Assembly (NCBI RefSeq): GCF_001513975.1
Contig: NZ_KQ947984.1
Location: forward strand, 62,001-126,000
Direction: 5' to 3'
Origin: Streptomyces curacoi
Lineage (GTDB): Bacteria; Actinomycetota; Actinomycetes; Streptomycetales; Streptomycetaceae
Length of the DNA stretch: 64,000 nt
The position numbers and the translations under genes were made by a program. The notes beneath the pieces are model-generated. The model was not told the DNA's origin. It did no database searches and worked only from the letters and a program-made list of their open reading frames with translations. Of the stretch, positions 45,719 through 54,319 are shown in pieces; the first letter of the stretch is position 1; each line of letters starts with the position of its first letter.

Positions 45719-46723
45719 ATGACGCAGACACTCGCTCACGTCCCCGAAACCGACCCCGGCACCGTCGGTCTCAGCCGGTCCCGCCGGATCCTGCGTGCCG
45801 TCGCCGTCCTCGCGTGCGTGCCGTATCTGTCGCTCAAGGTCGCCTGGATCGCGGGGAGCCGGCTCGGGATCCCGGACGGGAGCGTCCTGCTGGAGCACCG
45901 GGCGACCATGGCCGTCGCCAACGTCGTCACCGTCCTCATGGACGGGGCCGTGATCGTGCTCGCGCTGGTGCTGACCCGGCCGTGGGGGCTGCGGGCGCCC
46001 GCGTGGCTGCTGGCCTTCCCCGCGTGGGTGGCCACCGGGCTGCTCGCGCCGATCATGGCCGGGTTCCCGCTCCAGCTCCTGGTCGACGCCCTCGGCGGCA
46101 CCAGGGTCGGCGCCGGCGGTGACGGGGATTCGTTCCTCGACGCCTGGGTCTTCGGGGTCGTCTACACCGGCTTCATCGTGCAGGGGCTCGCCCTGGGCGC
46201 GCTGTTCGCGCTGTACGCCCGCGACCGCTGGGGCGGGCTGTGGGCGGGCCGGGTCTGGGAGCTGCCGGTCGGTGTCATCGGGCCGGCCCAGCAGGCTGTC
46301 GCCGTCGCCGCCGCCGTACTCGCGCTGCTGCCCCTGTCCGTCCACCTCCTGTGGGCGTGCGGCGGCACCGTCGGGCTCGACGAGACCCAGGCCGCCGACC
46401 GGACGAGCGGCTTCTACACCATGGAGGCGCTGTCCGTCGTCTTCCTCGCCATGGCGGTCACCGGCGGCCTGCTGCTCGCCTTCCGGCACGGCCGGGCCCT
46501 GCCCGTCAGGGTGCCCCTGGCCCTCGCCTGGGTCGGCTCCGCCGCCACCGCCTGCTGGGCGGGCTGGCTGTCGGTGGCGCCGCTCACCGACGTGGCCGAC
46601 GGCCCGGCGCCGCTGATGAACCTCGCCTACGCTGGCCAGATGATCGTCGGCATCCTCGTCGCCAGCCTCGGCGTCCACTTCCTCGCGGAGCGCTCCGCGA
46701 GCCGCAAACGTCGTACGGCATGA
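45719..46723 (+). CDS. Multi-spanning membrane protein of the two-component operon
   Basis: A 334-residue protein with about eight hydrophobic segments (for example ILRAVAVLACVPYLSLKVAW and ANVVTVLMDGAVIVLALVL). No catalytic motif is visible and I cannot assign a family. GGGAG precedes ATG 45719. The stop overlaps the histidine kinase start (ATGA), so it is part of the same three-gene operon. A role as signal receiver or modulator of the kinase is inferred from position only. Confidence 0.75.
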   Translation: MTQTLAHVPETDPGTVGLSRSRRILRAVAVLACVPYLSLKVAWIAGSRLGIPDGSVLLEHRATMAVANVVTVLMDGAVIVLALVLTRPWGLRAPAWLLAFPAWVATGLLAPIMAGFPLQLLVDALGGTRVGAGGDGDSFLDAWVFGVVYTGFIVQGLALGALFALYARDRWGGLWAGRVWELPVGVIGPAQQAVAVAAAVLALLPLSVHLLWACGGTVGLDETQAADRTSGFYTMEALSVVFLAMAVTGGLLLAFRHGRALPVRVPLALAWVGSAATACWAGWLSVAPLTDVADGPAPLMNLAYAGQMIVGILVASLGVHFLAERSASRKRRTA

Positions 46724-47973
46724 GCGAGTTCGCCCGGTTCCTGTTCGGGCGGCGGGCGCGCCGGCGCTGGATCCATCTGATCCTCGGCGGCGCGCTCGCC
46801 ATGCCGTACGTCTTCGTCGGCCAGCTCGTCGTCGGTCCCGCCACCGACTCCCGCTACGTCTTCCACGATCTCCCCCTCCAACTCCTCTCCTTCGCCGTCG
46901 GGTTGCCCCTCGCCGCCCTCACCGCCGCGCTGTTCCCGCTGACCCGGTCCCTGGAGGCGGGTGCCGTGCGGTCGCTGTGCGGGATCGACGCGCACCGGCT
47001 CGCCCACGGGCCCGCCCGGACCCGGGCCGCGAAGGGGCGTACGGCCGCCTGGTTCACGCTGCATCTCGGGTTCGGCGGGATCATCTCCGGGATGTCGCTG
47101 GCGGTGCCGCCGTTCGCCGTCTTCCTCGTCGCGCTGCCGTTCATCGAGTGGCCGGCCGACAACCGGCTGGGACTGCCCGAAGTCCTCGACCACGCCTGGG
47201 TGCCGGCGCTGGCGCCGGTCGCGGGCCTGGCGATGCTGGTCGGGCTCGCGGCCTGCGCGGCCGGCTCCGGCACGCTCCTCGCCCGCTGGGCGCCCGCGTT
47301 GCTCGGCCCCACGCCGGAGGACCGCGTCGCGGCGGCCGAGGCGCGCGCCGCCGACCTCGCCGTGCGCAACCGGCTCGCCCGCGAGCTGCACGACTCCGTG
47401 GGCCACGCCCTCAGCGCCGTCACCCTCCAGGCGAGCGCGGCCCGCCGGGTCCTGGACACCGACCCGGAGTTCGTCCGCGAGGCCCTCGCCGCGATCGAGG
47501 ACACGACCCGGCGGACCGTCGGTGAACTCGACGCCGTGCTGGGCGTGCTGAGAGACGGCGACGCTCCCGGTACGGCCCCGGCGCCCACCCTCGCCGCCGA
47601 CCTGGACGGTCTGCTGCGCCGCACCCGCGCGGGCGGGCTGCGGGTGACCGCCACGGTCGACGCCGACCCCGAGGCCCTGCCGCCCGTCCTCTCCCGCGAG
47701 GCCTACCGCATCGTGCAGGAGGGGCTGAGCAACGCCCTCAAGCACGCCGGTGACCAGGTGTCCGTGACCCTGCGGATCGCGATCGCCGACGAGCACCTGG
47801 AGATCAGCGTCGAGAACCCCCTGGAGCACACCCCCTCCTGCCGCCCCGGCGGCGGTCACGGCCTGCGCGGCATAGCCGACCGGGCCCGGCTGCTGGGCGG
47901 TACCGCACAGGCAGGCGCCGCGCAGGGGGTGTGGCGGCTGTCCGTACGACTTCCCCTGAAGGGACCCGCATGA
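46720..47973 (+). CDS. Sensor histidine kinase (HisKA_3/NarL class)
   Basis: A 417-residue kinase. Four to five membrane spans fill residues ~15-195. The dimerisation domain holds the phosphoacceptor histidine in NRLARELHDSVGHALSAVTL. The HATPase domain has YRIVQEGLSNALKHAGDQVS (N box) and PGGGHGLRGIADRARLLGG (G box). It overlaps the preceding membrane protein and following response regulator genes by 4 bp. The signal is unknown; the DesK-like topology suggests a membrane or envelope cue. Confidence 0.92.
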   Translation: MSEFARFLFGRRARRRWIHLILGGALAMPYVFVGQLVVGPATDSRYVFHDLPLQLLSFAVGLPLAALTAALFPLTRSLEAGAVRSLCGIDAHRLAHGPARTRAAKGRTAAWFTLHLGFGGIISGMSLAVPPFAVFLVALPFIEWPADNRLGLPEVLDHAWVPALAPVAGLAMLVGLAACAAGSGTLLARWAPALLGPTPEDRVAAAEARAADLAVRNRLARELHDSVGHALSAVTLQASAARRVLDTDPEFVREALAAIEDTTRRTVGELDAVLGVLRDGDAPGTAPAPTLAADLDGLLRRTRAGGLRVTATVDADPEALPPVLSREAYRIVQEGLSNALKHAGDQVSVTLRIAIADEHLEISVENPLEHTPSCRPGGGHGLRGIADRARLLGGTAQAGAAQGVWRLSVRLPLKGPA

Positions 47974-48620
47974 CGATCCGGATCGTCCTCGCCGACGACG
48001 AACGCATGGTCCGCACCGCCCTGCGCGCCATCCTCTCCGCGGAGCCGGACCTGGAGGTGGTCGGCGAGGCGGCGACCGGGGCCGAGGCGGTGTCCGTCGT
48101 GCGGGAGCGGCGGCCCGACGTGGTCCTCATGGACGTCCGTATGCCGGAGATCGACGGCATACGGGCCACCGAGCAGATCCTCGCCACCCTCGACGAACCG
48201 CCCCGCATCATCGTGGTGACCACCTTCGAGAACGACTCCTATGTGTACGACGCCCTGCGCGCCGGAGCCGCCGGGTTCCTGCTGAAGCGGGCGGAGGCCG
48301 ACGCGCTGGTGCAGGCGGTACGGCTGCTCGCGCACAGCGACACCCTGCTGTTCCCGTCGGCCGTGCGCAGCCTCGCGGCCGAGCACGCGCGCGCCTGCCC
48401 CGCGCCGCCGCCCTGGGTGGCGCGGCTCACGTGCCGGGAGCGGGAGGTGCTGCGGCTGATGGCGCAGGGCCTGACCAACGCGGAGATCGCGCGGCGAATG
48501 GAGGTCGGTGCGGCCACCGTGAAATCGCATGTGGCGGCGGTCCTGGCGAAGACCGGTACCCGGGACCGCACCCAGGCCGTGATCGCCGCGTACGAGGCCG
48601 GTTTCATGAACGCTCGATGA
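47970..48620 (+). CDS. LuxR/NarL family response regulator
   Basis: A 216-residue regulator. Receiver domain with the acidic pair in VLADDERMVRTAL, phosphorylated aspartate in PDVVLMDVRMPEIDGI, switch Thr in IIVVTTFEN and Lys in FLLKRAEAD. The GerE-type helix-turn-helix is LTCREREVLRLMAQGLTNAE followed by ATVKSHVAAVLAKTG. Partner of the kinase encoded just upstream (ATGA overlap). A penicillin-binding protein gene follows after 55 bases and could be a target or operon member. Confidence 0.93.
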   Translation: MTIRIVLADDERMVRTALRAILSAEPDLEVVGEAATGAEAVSVVRERRPDVVLMDVRMPEIDGIRATEQILATLDEPPRIIVVTTFENDSYVYDALRAGAAGFLLKRAEADALVQAVRLLAHSDTLLFPSAVRSLAAEHARACPAPPPWVARLTCREREVLRLMAQGLTNAEIARRMEVGAATVKSHVAAVLAKTGTRDRTQAVIAAYEAGFMNAR

Positions 48621-48675
48621 GAAAAACCGGCGGAAGGGAACGATTCGGCCCCTCTCGCTCGTCCTGTCGAGCGGG

Positions 48676-50124
48676 ATGAACAAGACGATCAGAAGGGCGT
48701 CGGTCTTCGCGCTGCTGCTCGTGTTCGCTCTGCTGATCAGGGCGACCTGGGTGCAGTTCTACGAGGGCAAGGCGCTCGCGGACGACAAGGACAACCGGCG
48801 GAACGTGATCGCGACGTACGCGGCACCGCTCGGGAACATCATCGTGGCCGGCGAGGCGATCACCGGATCCGCGCGGACGAAGGGCAGCGACCTCGCCTAC
48901 AAGCGCACGTACCAGGACGGCCCGCTGTACGCGGCGGTGACCGGCTACGCCTCCCAGGCGTATGCGCCGACCCAGTTGGAGGGCATCTACCAGGAGCTCC
49001 TCAACGGCACCGACAGCCGGCTGAAGACCGTGATGGACACGGTCACCAACAAGCGGGCCGATCCGGGCAATGTGATCACGACGATCGACCCGGACGTGCA
49101 GAAGGCGGCGTACGACGCGCTCGGCGACAACAAGGGCGCGGCCGTCGCGATCGATCCGGCGAGCGGCAAGATCCTGGCCGTCGTGTCGACCCCGTCGTAC
49201 GACCCCTCGTCGCTGACCGACGCCAACACCGCCGGTGCGGCCTGGAAGAAGCTCAACGCGGACTCCGACAAGCCGCTGACCAACCGGGCGCTGCGCCAGC
49301 CGCTGCCGCCGGGCTCGACGTTCAAGCTGGTCGTGGCGGCTGCCGCGCTGGAGGACGGGCTGTACTCGTCGGTGGACGAGAAGACGGACAGCCCGGACCC
49401 GTACCCGCTGCCGGGCACGACCCGGAAGCTGACCAACGAGAACCCCAGCGCCCCCTGCGAGAACGCCTCGATCCGGGTCGCGCTGCGGTACTCGTGCAAC
49501 AACGTCTTCGGCAGCATGGCCGTCCAGCTGGGCCAGGACAAGGTCCGGGCGATGGCCGAGAAGTTCGGCTTCAACGACGACGAGCAGGACGTGCCGGTGC
49601 GGGCGTACTCCAGCGTGTACCCCTCCGGCATGGACGAGGCGCAGACCGCTCTGACCGGCATCGGCCAGTTCGATGTCACCGCCACCCCGCTACAGATGGC
49701 CATGGTGTCGGCCGCCATAGCCAATGGCGGCAAGCTGGTCTCGCCGCACATGGTGTCGCAGATCACCAACAGCGGTGGGGATGTGTTGCAGGACTACGAC
49801 GACGAGGCCGGCACCAAGGAGATCGTCAGCTCCTCGACGGCCGAGCAGCTGCAGTCGGCGATGCAGACGGTCGTCGAGAAGGGCACGGGCACGAACGCGC
49901 AGATCCCGGGTGCGACGGTGGGCGGCAAGACGGGCACGGCCCAGCACGGTGAGAACAACAGCAAGACGCCGTACGCCTGGTTCACGTCCTATGGGAAGGC
50001 CGACGGGAAGGAGGTCGCGGTGGCGGTGGTCGTCGAGCAGTCGGACGCGGCCCGTTCGGAGGTCAGCGGCAACGGGCTGGCGGCGCCGGTGGCCAAGGCG
50101 GTCATGAAGGCGGCGTTGGGGTAG
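48676..50124 (+). CDS. pbpA: Penicillin-binding protein 2-like transpeptidase (PbpA type)
   Basis: A 482-residue class B penicillin-binding protein: N-terminal membrane anchor (FALLLVFALLIRATWVQFYE), short pedestal domain, and transpeptidase domain with the serine in PPGSTFKLVV (SxxK = STFK), the SxN motif SCN in LRYSCNNVFGSM and the KTG motif in GGKTGTAQHG. It cross-links peptidoglycan outside the membrane, and family members serve growth or sporulation septa. ATG 48676 lies after GAGCGGG. A repeat-derived terminator follows. Confidence 0.93.
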   Translation: MNKTIRRASVFALLLVFALLIRATWVQFYEGKALADDKDNRRNVIATYAAPLGNIIVAGEAITGSARTKGSDLAYKRTYQDGPLYAAVTGYASQAYAPTQLEGIYQELLNGTDSRLKTVMDTVTNKRADPGNVITTIDPDVQKAAYDALGDNKGAAVAIDPASGKILAVVSTPSYDPSSLTDANTAGAAWKKLNADSDKPLTNRALRQPLPPGSTFKLVVAAAALEDGLYSSVDEKTDSPDPYPLPGTTRKLTNENPSAPCENASIRVALRYSCNNVFGSMAVQLGQDKVRAMAEKFGFNDDEQDVPVRAYSSVYPSGMDEAQTALTGIGQFDVTATPLQMAMVSAAIANGGKLVSPHMVSQITNSGGDVLQDYDDEAGTKEIVSSSTAEQLQSAMQTVVEKGTGTNAQIPGATVGGKTGTAQHGENNSKTPYAWFTSYGKADGKEVAVAVVVEQSDAARSEVSGNGLAAPVAKAVMKAALG

Positions 50125-50211
50125 CGCGCCCCGAAGGGGCGCGGGGCTGTATCGATTTGCGGCTCCGCCGCGTGGGCGCGACCAGCCACGGCGGATCCGA
50201 GCTGGTCGCGC
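50125..50211. terminator. Repeat-derived bidirectional terminator
   Basis: CGCGCCCC-GAA-GGGGCGCG (50125-50143) followed by a second, perfect 11-bp repeat GCGCGACCAGC (50176-50186) with GCTGGTCGCGC (50201-50211). It shares blocks with the element at 42612-42705, and stands between the convergent penicillin-binding protein and purine permease genes. Confidence 0.75.
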
Positions 50212-50219
50212 AGCGTCTT

Positions 50220-51671
50220 TCACTTCACGCCCAGTACCTGCTCGATCGGGTCGATCGCGAAGTACACCAGGAACAGCGCCGAGGTCCCCCACAGCAGCCA
50301 GTGGATCTCCTTCGCCTTGCCGAGGACCGTCTTGATCACGACGTAGGCGAGGAACCCCGCCCCGATGCCGTTGGTGATGGAGTACGTGAACGGCATGACC
50401 GCGATGGTGAGGAACGCCGGGATGGCGATCTCGTACTTGTCCCAGTCGATGTGCTTGACCTGGGTCATCATCAGGAAGCCGACGGCGACGAGGGCGGGGG
50501 CGGCCGCCTGGAGCGGGACGATCGTGAGCAGCGGGGTCAGGAAGAGGGCCAGGGCGAAGAGGCCGCCGGTGACCAGGTTGGAGAAGCCCGTGCGCGCGCC
50601 CTCGCCGACGCCGGCCGCCGACTCGATGTAGGAGGTGGCGGAGGAGGCCGAGGCCGCACCACCGGCCGCCGCCGCGGCACCGTCGATCAGCAGCACCCGG
50701 CCGAGGCCCGGCACCTTGCCCCGCTCGTCGAGGAGACCGGCCTCCGCGCTGATGCCGACGACGGTGCCCATGGTGTCGAAGAAGTCGGACAGGACCAGCG
50801 TGAAGACCAGCAGGACGACGGTGATGGCCGTGGTCTCGCCGAACGCGCCGAACAGGCTGAAGTCGCCGACGAGTCCGAAGTCGGGGGTGTCCACCACCTT
50901 GTCGGGCCAGGCCGGTGTGGTCAGGCCCCAGGCCTTGATGTCGGCGACCGAGTTGATGATCATCGCGACGACCGTCATGGTGACGATGCTGATCAGGATG
51001 GCGCCCTTGACCTTGCGGGCGAGCAGGGCGATCGTCAGCAGGACGCCGAGGCAGAAGACGAGGATCGGCCACCCGGTGAGCGCGCCGGTGCCGCCCAGCT
51101 GAACCGGCACGGTGGTGTTCGCCGCGTCGGGGATGCGGGTGACGAACCCGGCGTCGACGAAGCCGATGAAGGCGATGAACAGGCCGATGCCGACGCTGAT
51201 CGCCTGCTTGAGCGGTTGCGGGATGGCGTGCATCACGGCCTCGCGCAGCCCGGTGACCACGAGCACGCAGATCAGCAGGCCTTCGAGGACGACCAGACCC
51301 ATCGCGTCGTCCCAGGACATCAGCGGGGCGATCTGGAAGGCGACGACGGCGTTCAGCCCGAGTCCGGCGGCAAGCGCGAGCGGCAGATTGCCGCCGACGC
51401 CCATGATGATCGTCATGACCGCGGCCACCAGGGCGGTGGCGGTGGTGAGTTGGACGGCATCCAACTGGTGGCCGAACTTGTCCTTCGCGCTGCCGAGGAT
51501 GATGGGATTCAGGACAAGGATGTAGGCCATCGTGAAGAACGTGGCGAAGCCGCCGCGTATCTCACGGGCGAAGGTGGATCCCCGTGCGGAGATCTTGAAG
51601 AACCGGTCGACGCTGTTCACGCCCGGCGGCGCGGCACTTGGCCGGTCGGTCACCTTCGGGGAATCGGACAT
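50220..51671 (-). CDS. NCS2/AzgA-type guanine/hypoxanthine permease
   Basis: A 483-residue transporter of the AzgA branch of NCS2, with about 12-14 membrane segments. Typical blocks: REIRGGFATFFTMAYILVLN, GVGGNLPLALAAGLGLNAVV, FDTMGTVVGISAEAGLLDER and SSATSYIESAAGVGEGARTG. Such proteins import guanine, hypoxanthine or adenine by proton symport. ATG 51671 follows AAGGAGCG. It would supply the guanine deaminase and xanthine dehydrogenase subunit encoded 17 kb away. No purine riboswitch is visible in its leader. Confidence 0.9.
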   Translation of the reverse strand: MSDSPKVTDRPSAAPPGVNSVDRFFKISARGSTFAREIRGGFATFFTMAYILVLNPIILGSAKDKFGHQLDAVQLTTATALVAAVMTIIMGVGGNLPLALAAGLGLNAVVAFQIAPLMSWDDAMGLVVLEGLLICVLVVTGLREAVMHAIPQPLKQAISVGIGLFIAFIGFVDAGFVTRIPDAANTTVPVQLGGTGALTGWPILVFCLGVLLTIALLARKVKGAILISIVTMTVVAMIINSVADIKAWGLTTPAWPDKVVDTPDFGLVGDFSLFGAFGETTAITVVLLVFTLVLSDFFDTMGTVVGISAEAGLLDERGKVPGLGRVLLIDGAAAAAGGAASASSATSYIESAAGVGEGARTGFSNLVTGGLFALALFLTPLLTIVPLQAAAPALVAVGFLMMTQVKHIDWDKYEIAIPAFLTIAVMPFTYSITNGIGAGFLAYVVIKTVLGKAKEIHWLLWGTSALFLVYFAIDPIEQVLGVK

Positions 51672-51881
51672 GGCGCTCGCTCCTTGTTGCCTGATTGATC
51701 GGTGTGCGGATGCTGGCTGGATTGTTCCCCCGTTGAACCCGTTTCAGGTTTTCTCCGTGTTACGGAATCAGCGCCACTCAACGTACGGCCTGCCATACGA
51801 CGTTCGAAGCCTCGTACGAACCAAGCGCTCGATCACTGCTACGCTTCCGGATCTCGTCCGGATGATCTCCGGACGACCACA

Positions 51882-51897
51882 TGTCATTCACATGACA
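51882..51897. promoter_or_regulatory. Inverted repeat TGTCAT-TCAC-ATGACA upstream of the sigma factor
   Basis: A perfect 6-bp inverted repeat 24 bases upstream of the sigma factor GTG, within a 249-base divergent intergenic region that otherwise shows only clustered CCGGAT/CCGGAC motifs (51848-51874). Operator candidate, no regulator known. Confidence 0.4.
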
Positions 51898-51920
51898 CGC
51901 ACAGCCAGGAGGGGTCGCCC

Positions 51921-52490
51921 GTGGGCACAGTCGTCGACGACGCCGCCTCCGTGGAGTTCCACGCCTTCTTCGAGCGCCACTACGCCGAACTGTCGCGGCT
52001 GGCCCATCTGTTGACGGGTGAGGCCGACGCCGCCGACGATCTGGCGGCGGACGCGCTGCTGGCGCTGTGGCACCGCTGGGACCGGGTGCGCGCGGCCGAC
52101 CATCCGGTGGCGTACGCGCGCGGAGTCGTGGCCAACCTGGCCCGCACGAGGATCCGCAGCGCGGTCCGGGAGCGGCGGCGTATCGCGCTGTTCTGGTCGC
52201 AGCGCGAGGAGAAGACCGAGAACCCGGACGTCGCTGGCGTCGTCGACGTGCAGGCGGCGTTGCGTAGACTTCCGTTCCGCAAACGCGCCTGTGTGGTGCT
52301 GCGGCACGCCTTCGACCTCTCCGAGAAGGACACCGCGCTCGCCCTGGGTGTCTCGGTCGGTACGGTGAAGAGCCAGACCTCGAAGGGGATGGCGGAGCTG
52401 CAACGGCTGCTCGGGACACAGGGGGCTCCGCTCAAGGTGCACGCGGCGGCGATGGCCCGCACCGGGAACGCCGGAGGAAGGAACCGATGA
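51921..52490 (+). CDS. SigE-family ECF RNA polymerase sigma factor
   Basis: A 189-residue sigma-70 of the ECF, SigE-type (SCO-like) family. Region 2 includes FHAFFERHYAELSRLAHLLT and DDLAADALLALWHRWDRV; region 4 includes LPFRKRACVVLRHAFDLSEK and DTALALGVSVGTVKSQTSKG. GTG 51921 has CAGGAGGGG before it; the frame is open further upstream with no similarity. The next gene overlaps by 4 bp and encodes a membrane protein, the usual position of an anti-sigma partner. Confidence 0.9.
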   Translation: MGTVVDDAASVEFHAFFERHYAELSRLAHLLTGEADAADDLAADALLALWHRWDRVRAADHPVAYARGVVANLARTRIRSAVRERRRIALFWSQREEKTENPDVAGVVDVQAALRRLPFRKRACVVLRHAFDLSEKDTALALGVSVGTVKSQTSKGMAELQRLLGTQGAPLKVHAAAMARTGNAGGRNR

Positions 52491-53341
52491 TGCAGCGGGA
52501 CGTGCACGACGAACTGCGCGCCCGGCTGCACGAGGCGGCCGAGGCGCACCAACCCCACCGCGAGCGGATGCTGGCCCGGATCGAGCGCGGCATGAGCGAG
52601 CACACCCGCCCCGACCACCGGGCGACCCGTCCGCCGGTGTACGGCTGGTTCCGGGTGGTGACGGCGACGGCCGCGGTGGCCGGCGTCCTCGCGGTCGGCG
52701 GTTACGCGGTGGCGTCCGCCGTGCGGGAGGACACCCCGCAGCAGACGGTGGCCACTTCGCCGACGCCCACCCCGTCACCGGACGCGACGAGCCGCCCGCC
52801 GGCCCCGCCCGCCCCGCCGGCCGGCCCGACGCCGGAAAAGACGCCGGAGTCCGGCGAGACGACCAGGACGCCGAGCAAGCCGCCCGCCACGGCACGGCCG
52901 CCCGCCGCCGGGGGCGAGGAGGACGGCCCCCTGTGGTCGGACGGCTCGGTGGACCCGCACAGCAACGAGTTCTGGGCGCAGAGCAATGTGACCCTCAAGG
53001 CGAGTGAGCAACTCACCGCGCTCACCGTCCGGTTGAGGATCGCGCAGACCGGCGGTGTCACCTCCACCGGGGCGTGGCGCTCACTGCCCGAGGACGACTT
53101 CACCCTGACGGTCGAGGAGCAGGACGGCTTCCTCGTCTACACGTGGGTGCTCAAGGAGGGCCGTACGGTCCGCGCGGGCGACTGGGTCTTCGCCGGGCAG
53201 TACGACCATGAGCGCGGCGGCCGGGACGCCAAGGACGACAGCTATGCGATGACGGCCACGGCGGGCGGCGAACAGCTGTCCGTGGCGGGCGACTTCGCGC
53301 CGCACGAAGGCGACGACTCGACGGCCGACGGGGACTCGTAG
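52487..53341 (+). CDS. Membrane-anchored partner of the ECF sigma factor
   Basis: A 284-residue single-pass protein: cytosolic N-terminus ~50 residues (DVHDELRARLHEAAEAHQPH, resembling short anti-sigma helices), one membrane span (VVTATAAVAGVLAVGGYAVA), a Pro/Thr-rich spacer (~85-140) and an extracellular beta-rich domain (WSDGSVDPHSNEFWAQSNVT). ATG 52487 follows GGAGGAAGG and overlaps the sigma factor stop. No zinc anti-sigma motif (HxxxCxxC) is present, so an anti-sigma role is inferred from linkage only. Confidence 0.75.
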   Translation: MMQRDVHDELRARLHEAAEAHQPHRERMLARIERGMSEHTRPDHRATRPPVYGWFRVVTATAAVAGVLAVGGYAVASAVREDTPQQTVATSPTPTPSPDATSRPPAPPAPPAGPTPEKTPESGETTRTPSKPPATARPPAAGGEEDGPLWSDGSVDPHSNEFWAQSNVTLKASEQLTALTVRLRIAQTGGVTSTGAWRSLPEDDFTLTVEEQDGFLVYTWVLKEGRTVRAGDWVFAGQYDHERGGRDAKDDSYAMTATAGGEQLSVAGDFAPHEGDDSTADGDS

Positions 53342-53352
53342 GGAAATTCCCT
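53340..53352. promoter_or_regulatory. Palindrome AGGGAAATTCCCT upstream of the PL3 lyase
   Basis: A perfect 6-1-6 palindrome overlapping the stop codon of the previous gene and ~75 bases ahead of the pectate lyase ATG. Possible operator of the first pectin gene; a weak terminator is less likely because the stem is short. Confidence 0.35.
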
Positions 53353-53426
53353 CCCGCCCGGCAACCCTTTTCCCACGCGTGGCGACCAGGAGACGCAAGG
53401 ATCCCCTCCACGCAAGGAACCGGGTA

Positions 53427-54260
53427 ATGACAGCACAGCCTGAACAGCGCGTCCGTCACCGTCGCAAGGTCACCAAGCGGCGGGCGGTGCTCGCCGGAGT
53501 CTGCGCGCTCGGCATCACCGGTGCGGCCATCGTCACCACCACGTCGTTACTGTCGCCGGCCGGCGCGGCCTCCTCCTGGCCGTCGGCGAACGGCAGCAAG
53601 GCCGTCTCGTCGACGATCAAGGTCTCGGGCACGTACGACGGCAAGCTGACGAAGTTCTACGGCTCCGGCGCCCTCGGCGGCAGCGGCCAGGAGGAGGGCC
53701 AGGACCCGGTCTTCCAGCTGGCCGACGGCGCGGTGCTGAAGAACGTGATCATCGGTACCCCGGCCGCGGACGGCGTCCACTGCCTGGGCTCCTGCACGCT
53801 GCAGAACGTGTGGTGGCTGGACGTCGGCGAGGACGCCGCCACCTTCAAGGGCAAGTCGTCCTCGGCCGTGTACACGGTGTACGGCGGTGGCGCGAGGAAC
53901 GCCGACGACAAGGTGCTGCAGTTCAACGGTGCCGGGAAGCTGGTCGTCTCCAAGTTCCAGGTGGAGAACTTCGGCAAGCTGGTGCGCTCCTGCGGCAACT
54001 GCTCCACGCAGCACAAGCGCACGATCATCATCAACGACGTGGACGTCACCGCGCCCGGCAACTCGATCGTCGGCATCAACTCCAACTACGGAGACACGGC
54101 CGCCCTGCGCAAGGTCCGCATCCACGGCGACAGCGGGAAGAAGATCAAGACCTGCACCCGCTTCCAGGGCAACAGCAGCGGCAAGGAGCCGAAGGAACTC
54201 GGCACCGGACCGGACGGAACCTCCTGCAGGTTCTCGCCATCTGACATCACGTACCAGTGA
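53427..54260 (+). CDS. Secreted pectate lyase, PL3 family
   Basis: A 277-residue exported enzyme. The N-terminus is basic (RVRHRRKVTKRRAVLAG) with a hydrophobic stretch and cleavage after SPAGA, consistent with a twin-arginine or long Sec signal. The PL3 parallel beta-helix shows VFQLADGAVLKNVIIGTPAA, DGVHCLGSCTLQNVWWLDVG, EDAATFKG and the cysteine pair in VRSCGNCSTQ. PL3 enzymes cut polygalacturonate by calcium-dependent beta-elimination. ATG 53427 follows AAGGAA. First gene of the pectin island. Confidence 0.9.
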   Translation: MTAQPEQRVRHRRKVTKRRAVLAGVCALGITGAAIVTTTSLLSPAGAASSWPSANGSKAVSSTIKVSGTYDGKLTKFYGSGALGGSGQEEGQDPVFQLADGAVLKNVIIGTPAADGVHCLGSCTLQNVWWLDVGEDAATFKGKSSSAVYTVYGGGARNADDKVLQFNGAGKLVVSKFQVENFGKLVRSCGNCSTQHKRTIIINDVDVTAPGNSIVGINSNYGDTAALRKVRIHGDSGKKIKTCTRFQGNSSGKEPKELGTGPDGTSCRFSPSDITYQ

Positions 54261-54290
54261 GTGAACGTTAAAGCATCTCCCCCGGGGCAC

Positions 54291-54311
54291 CTCCCGGGCC
54301 ATTCCCGGGAG
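54291..54311 (+). promoter_or_regulatory. Hairpin covering the ribosome site of the PL4 lyase gene
   Basis: CTCCCGGG (54291-54298) pairs perfectly with CCCGGGAG (54304-54311). The right arm contains GGGAG, the only ribosome-binding sequence for the GTG at 54320. In the folded form the site is hidden, so translation may need coupling to the upstream pectate lyase or an RNA-level signal. Confidence 0.5.
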
Positions 54312-54319
54312 CACCACCT

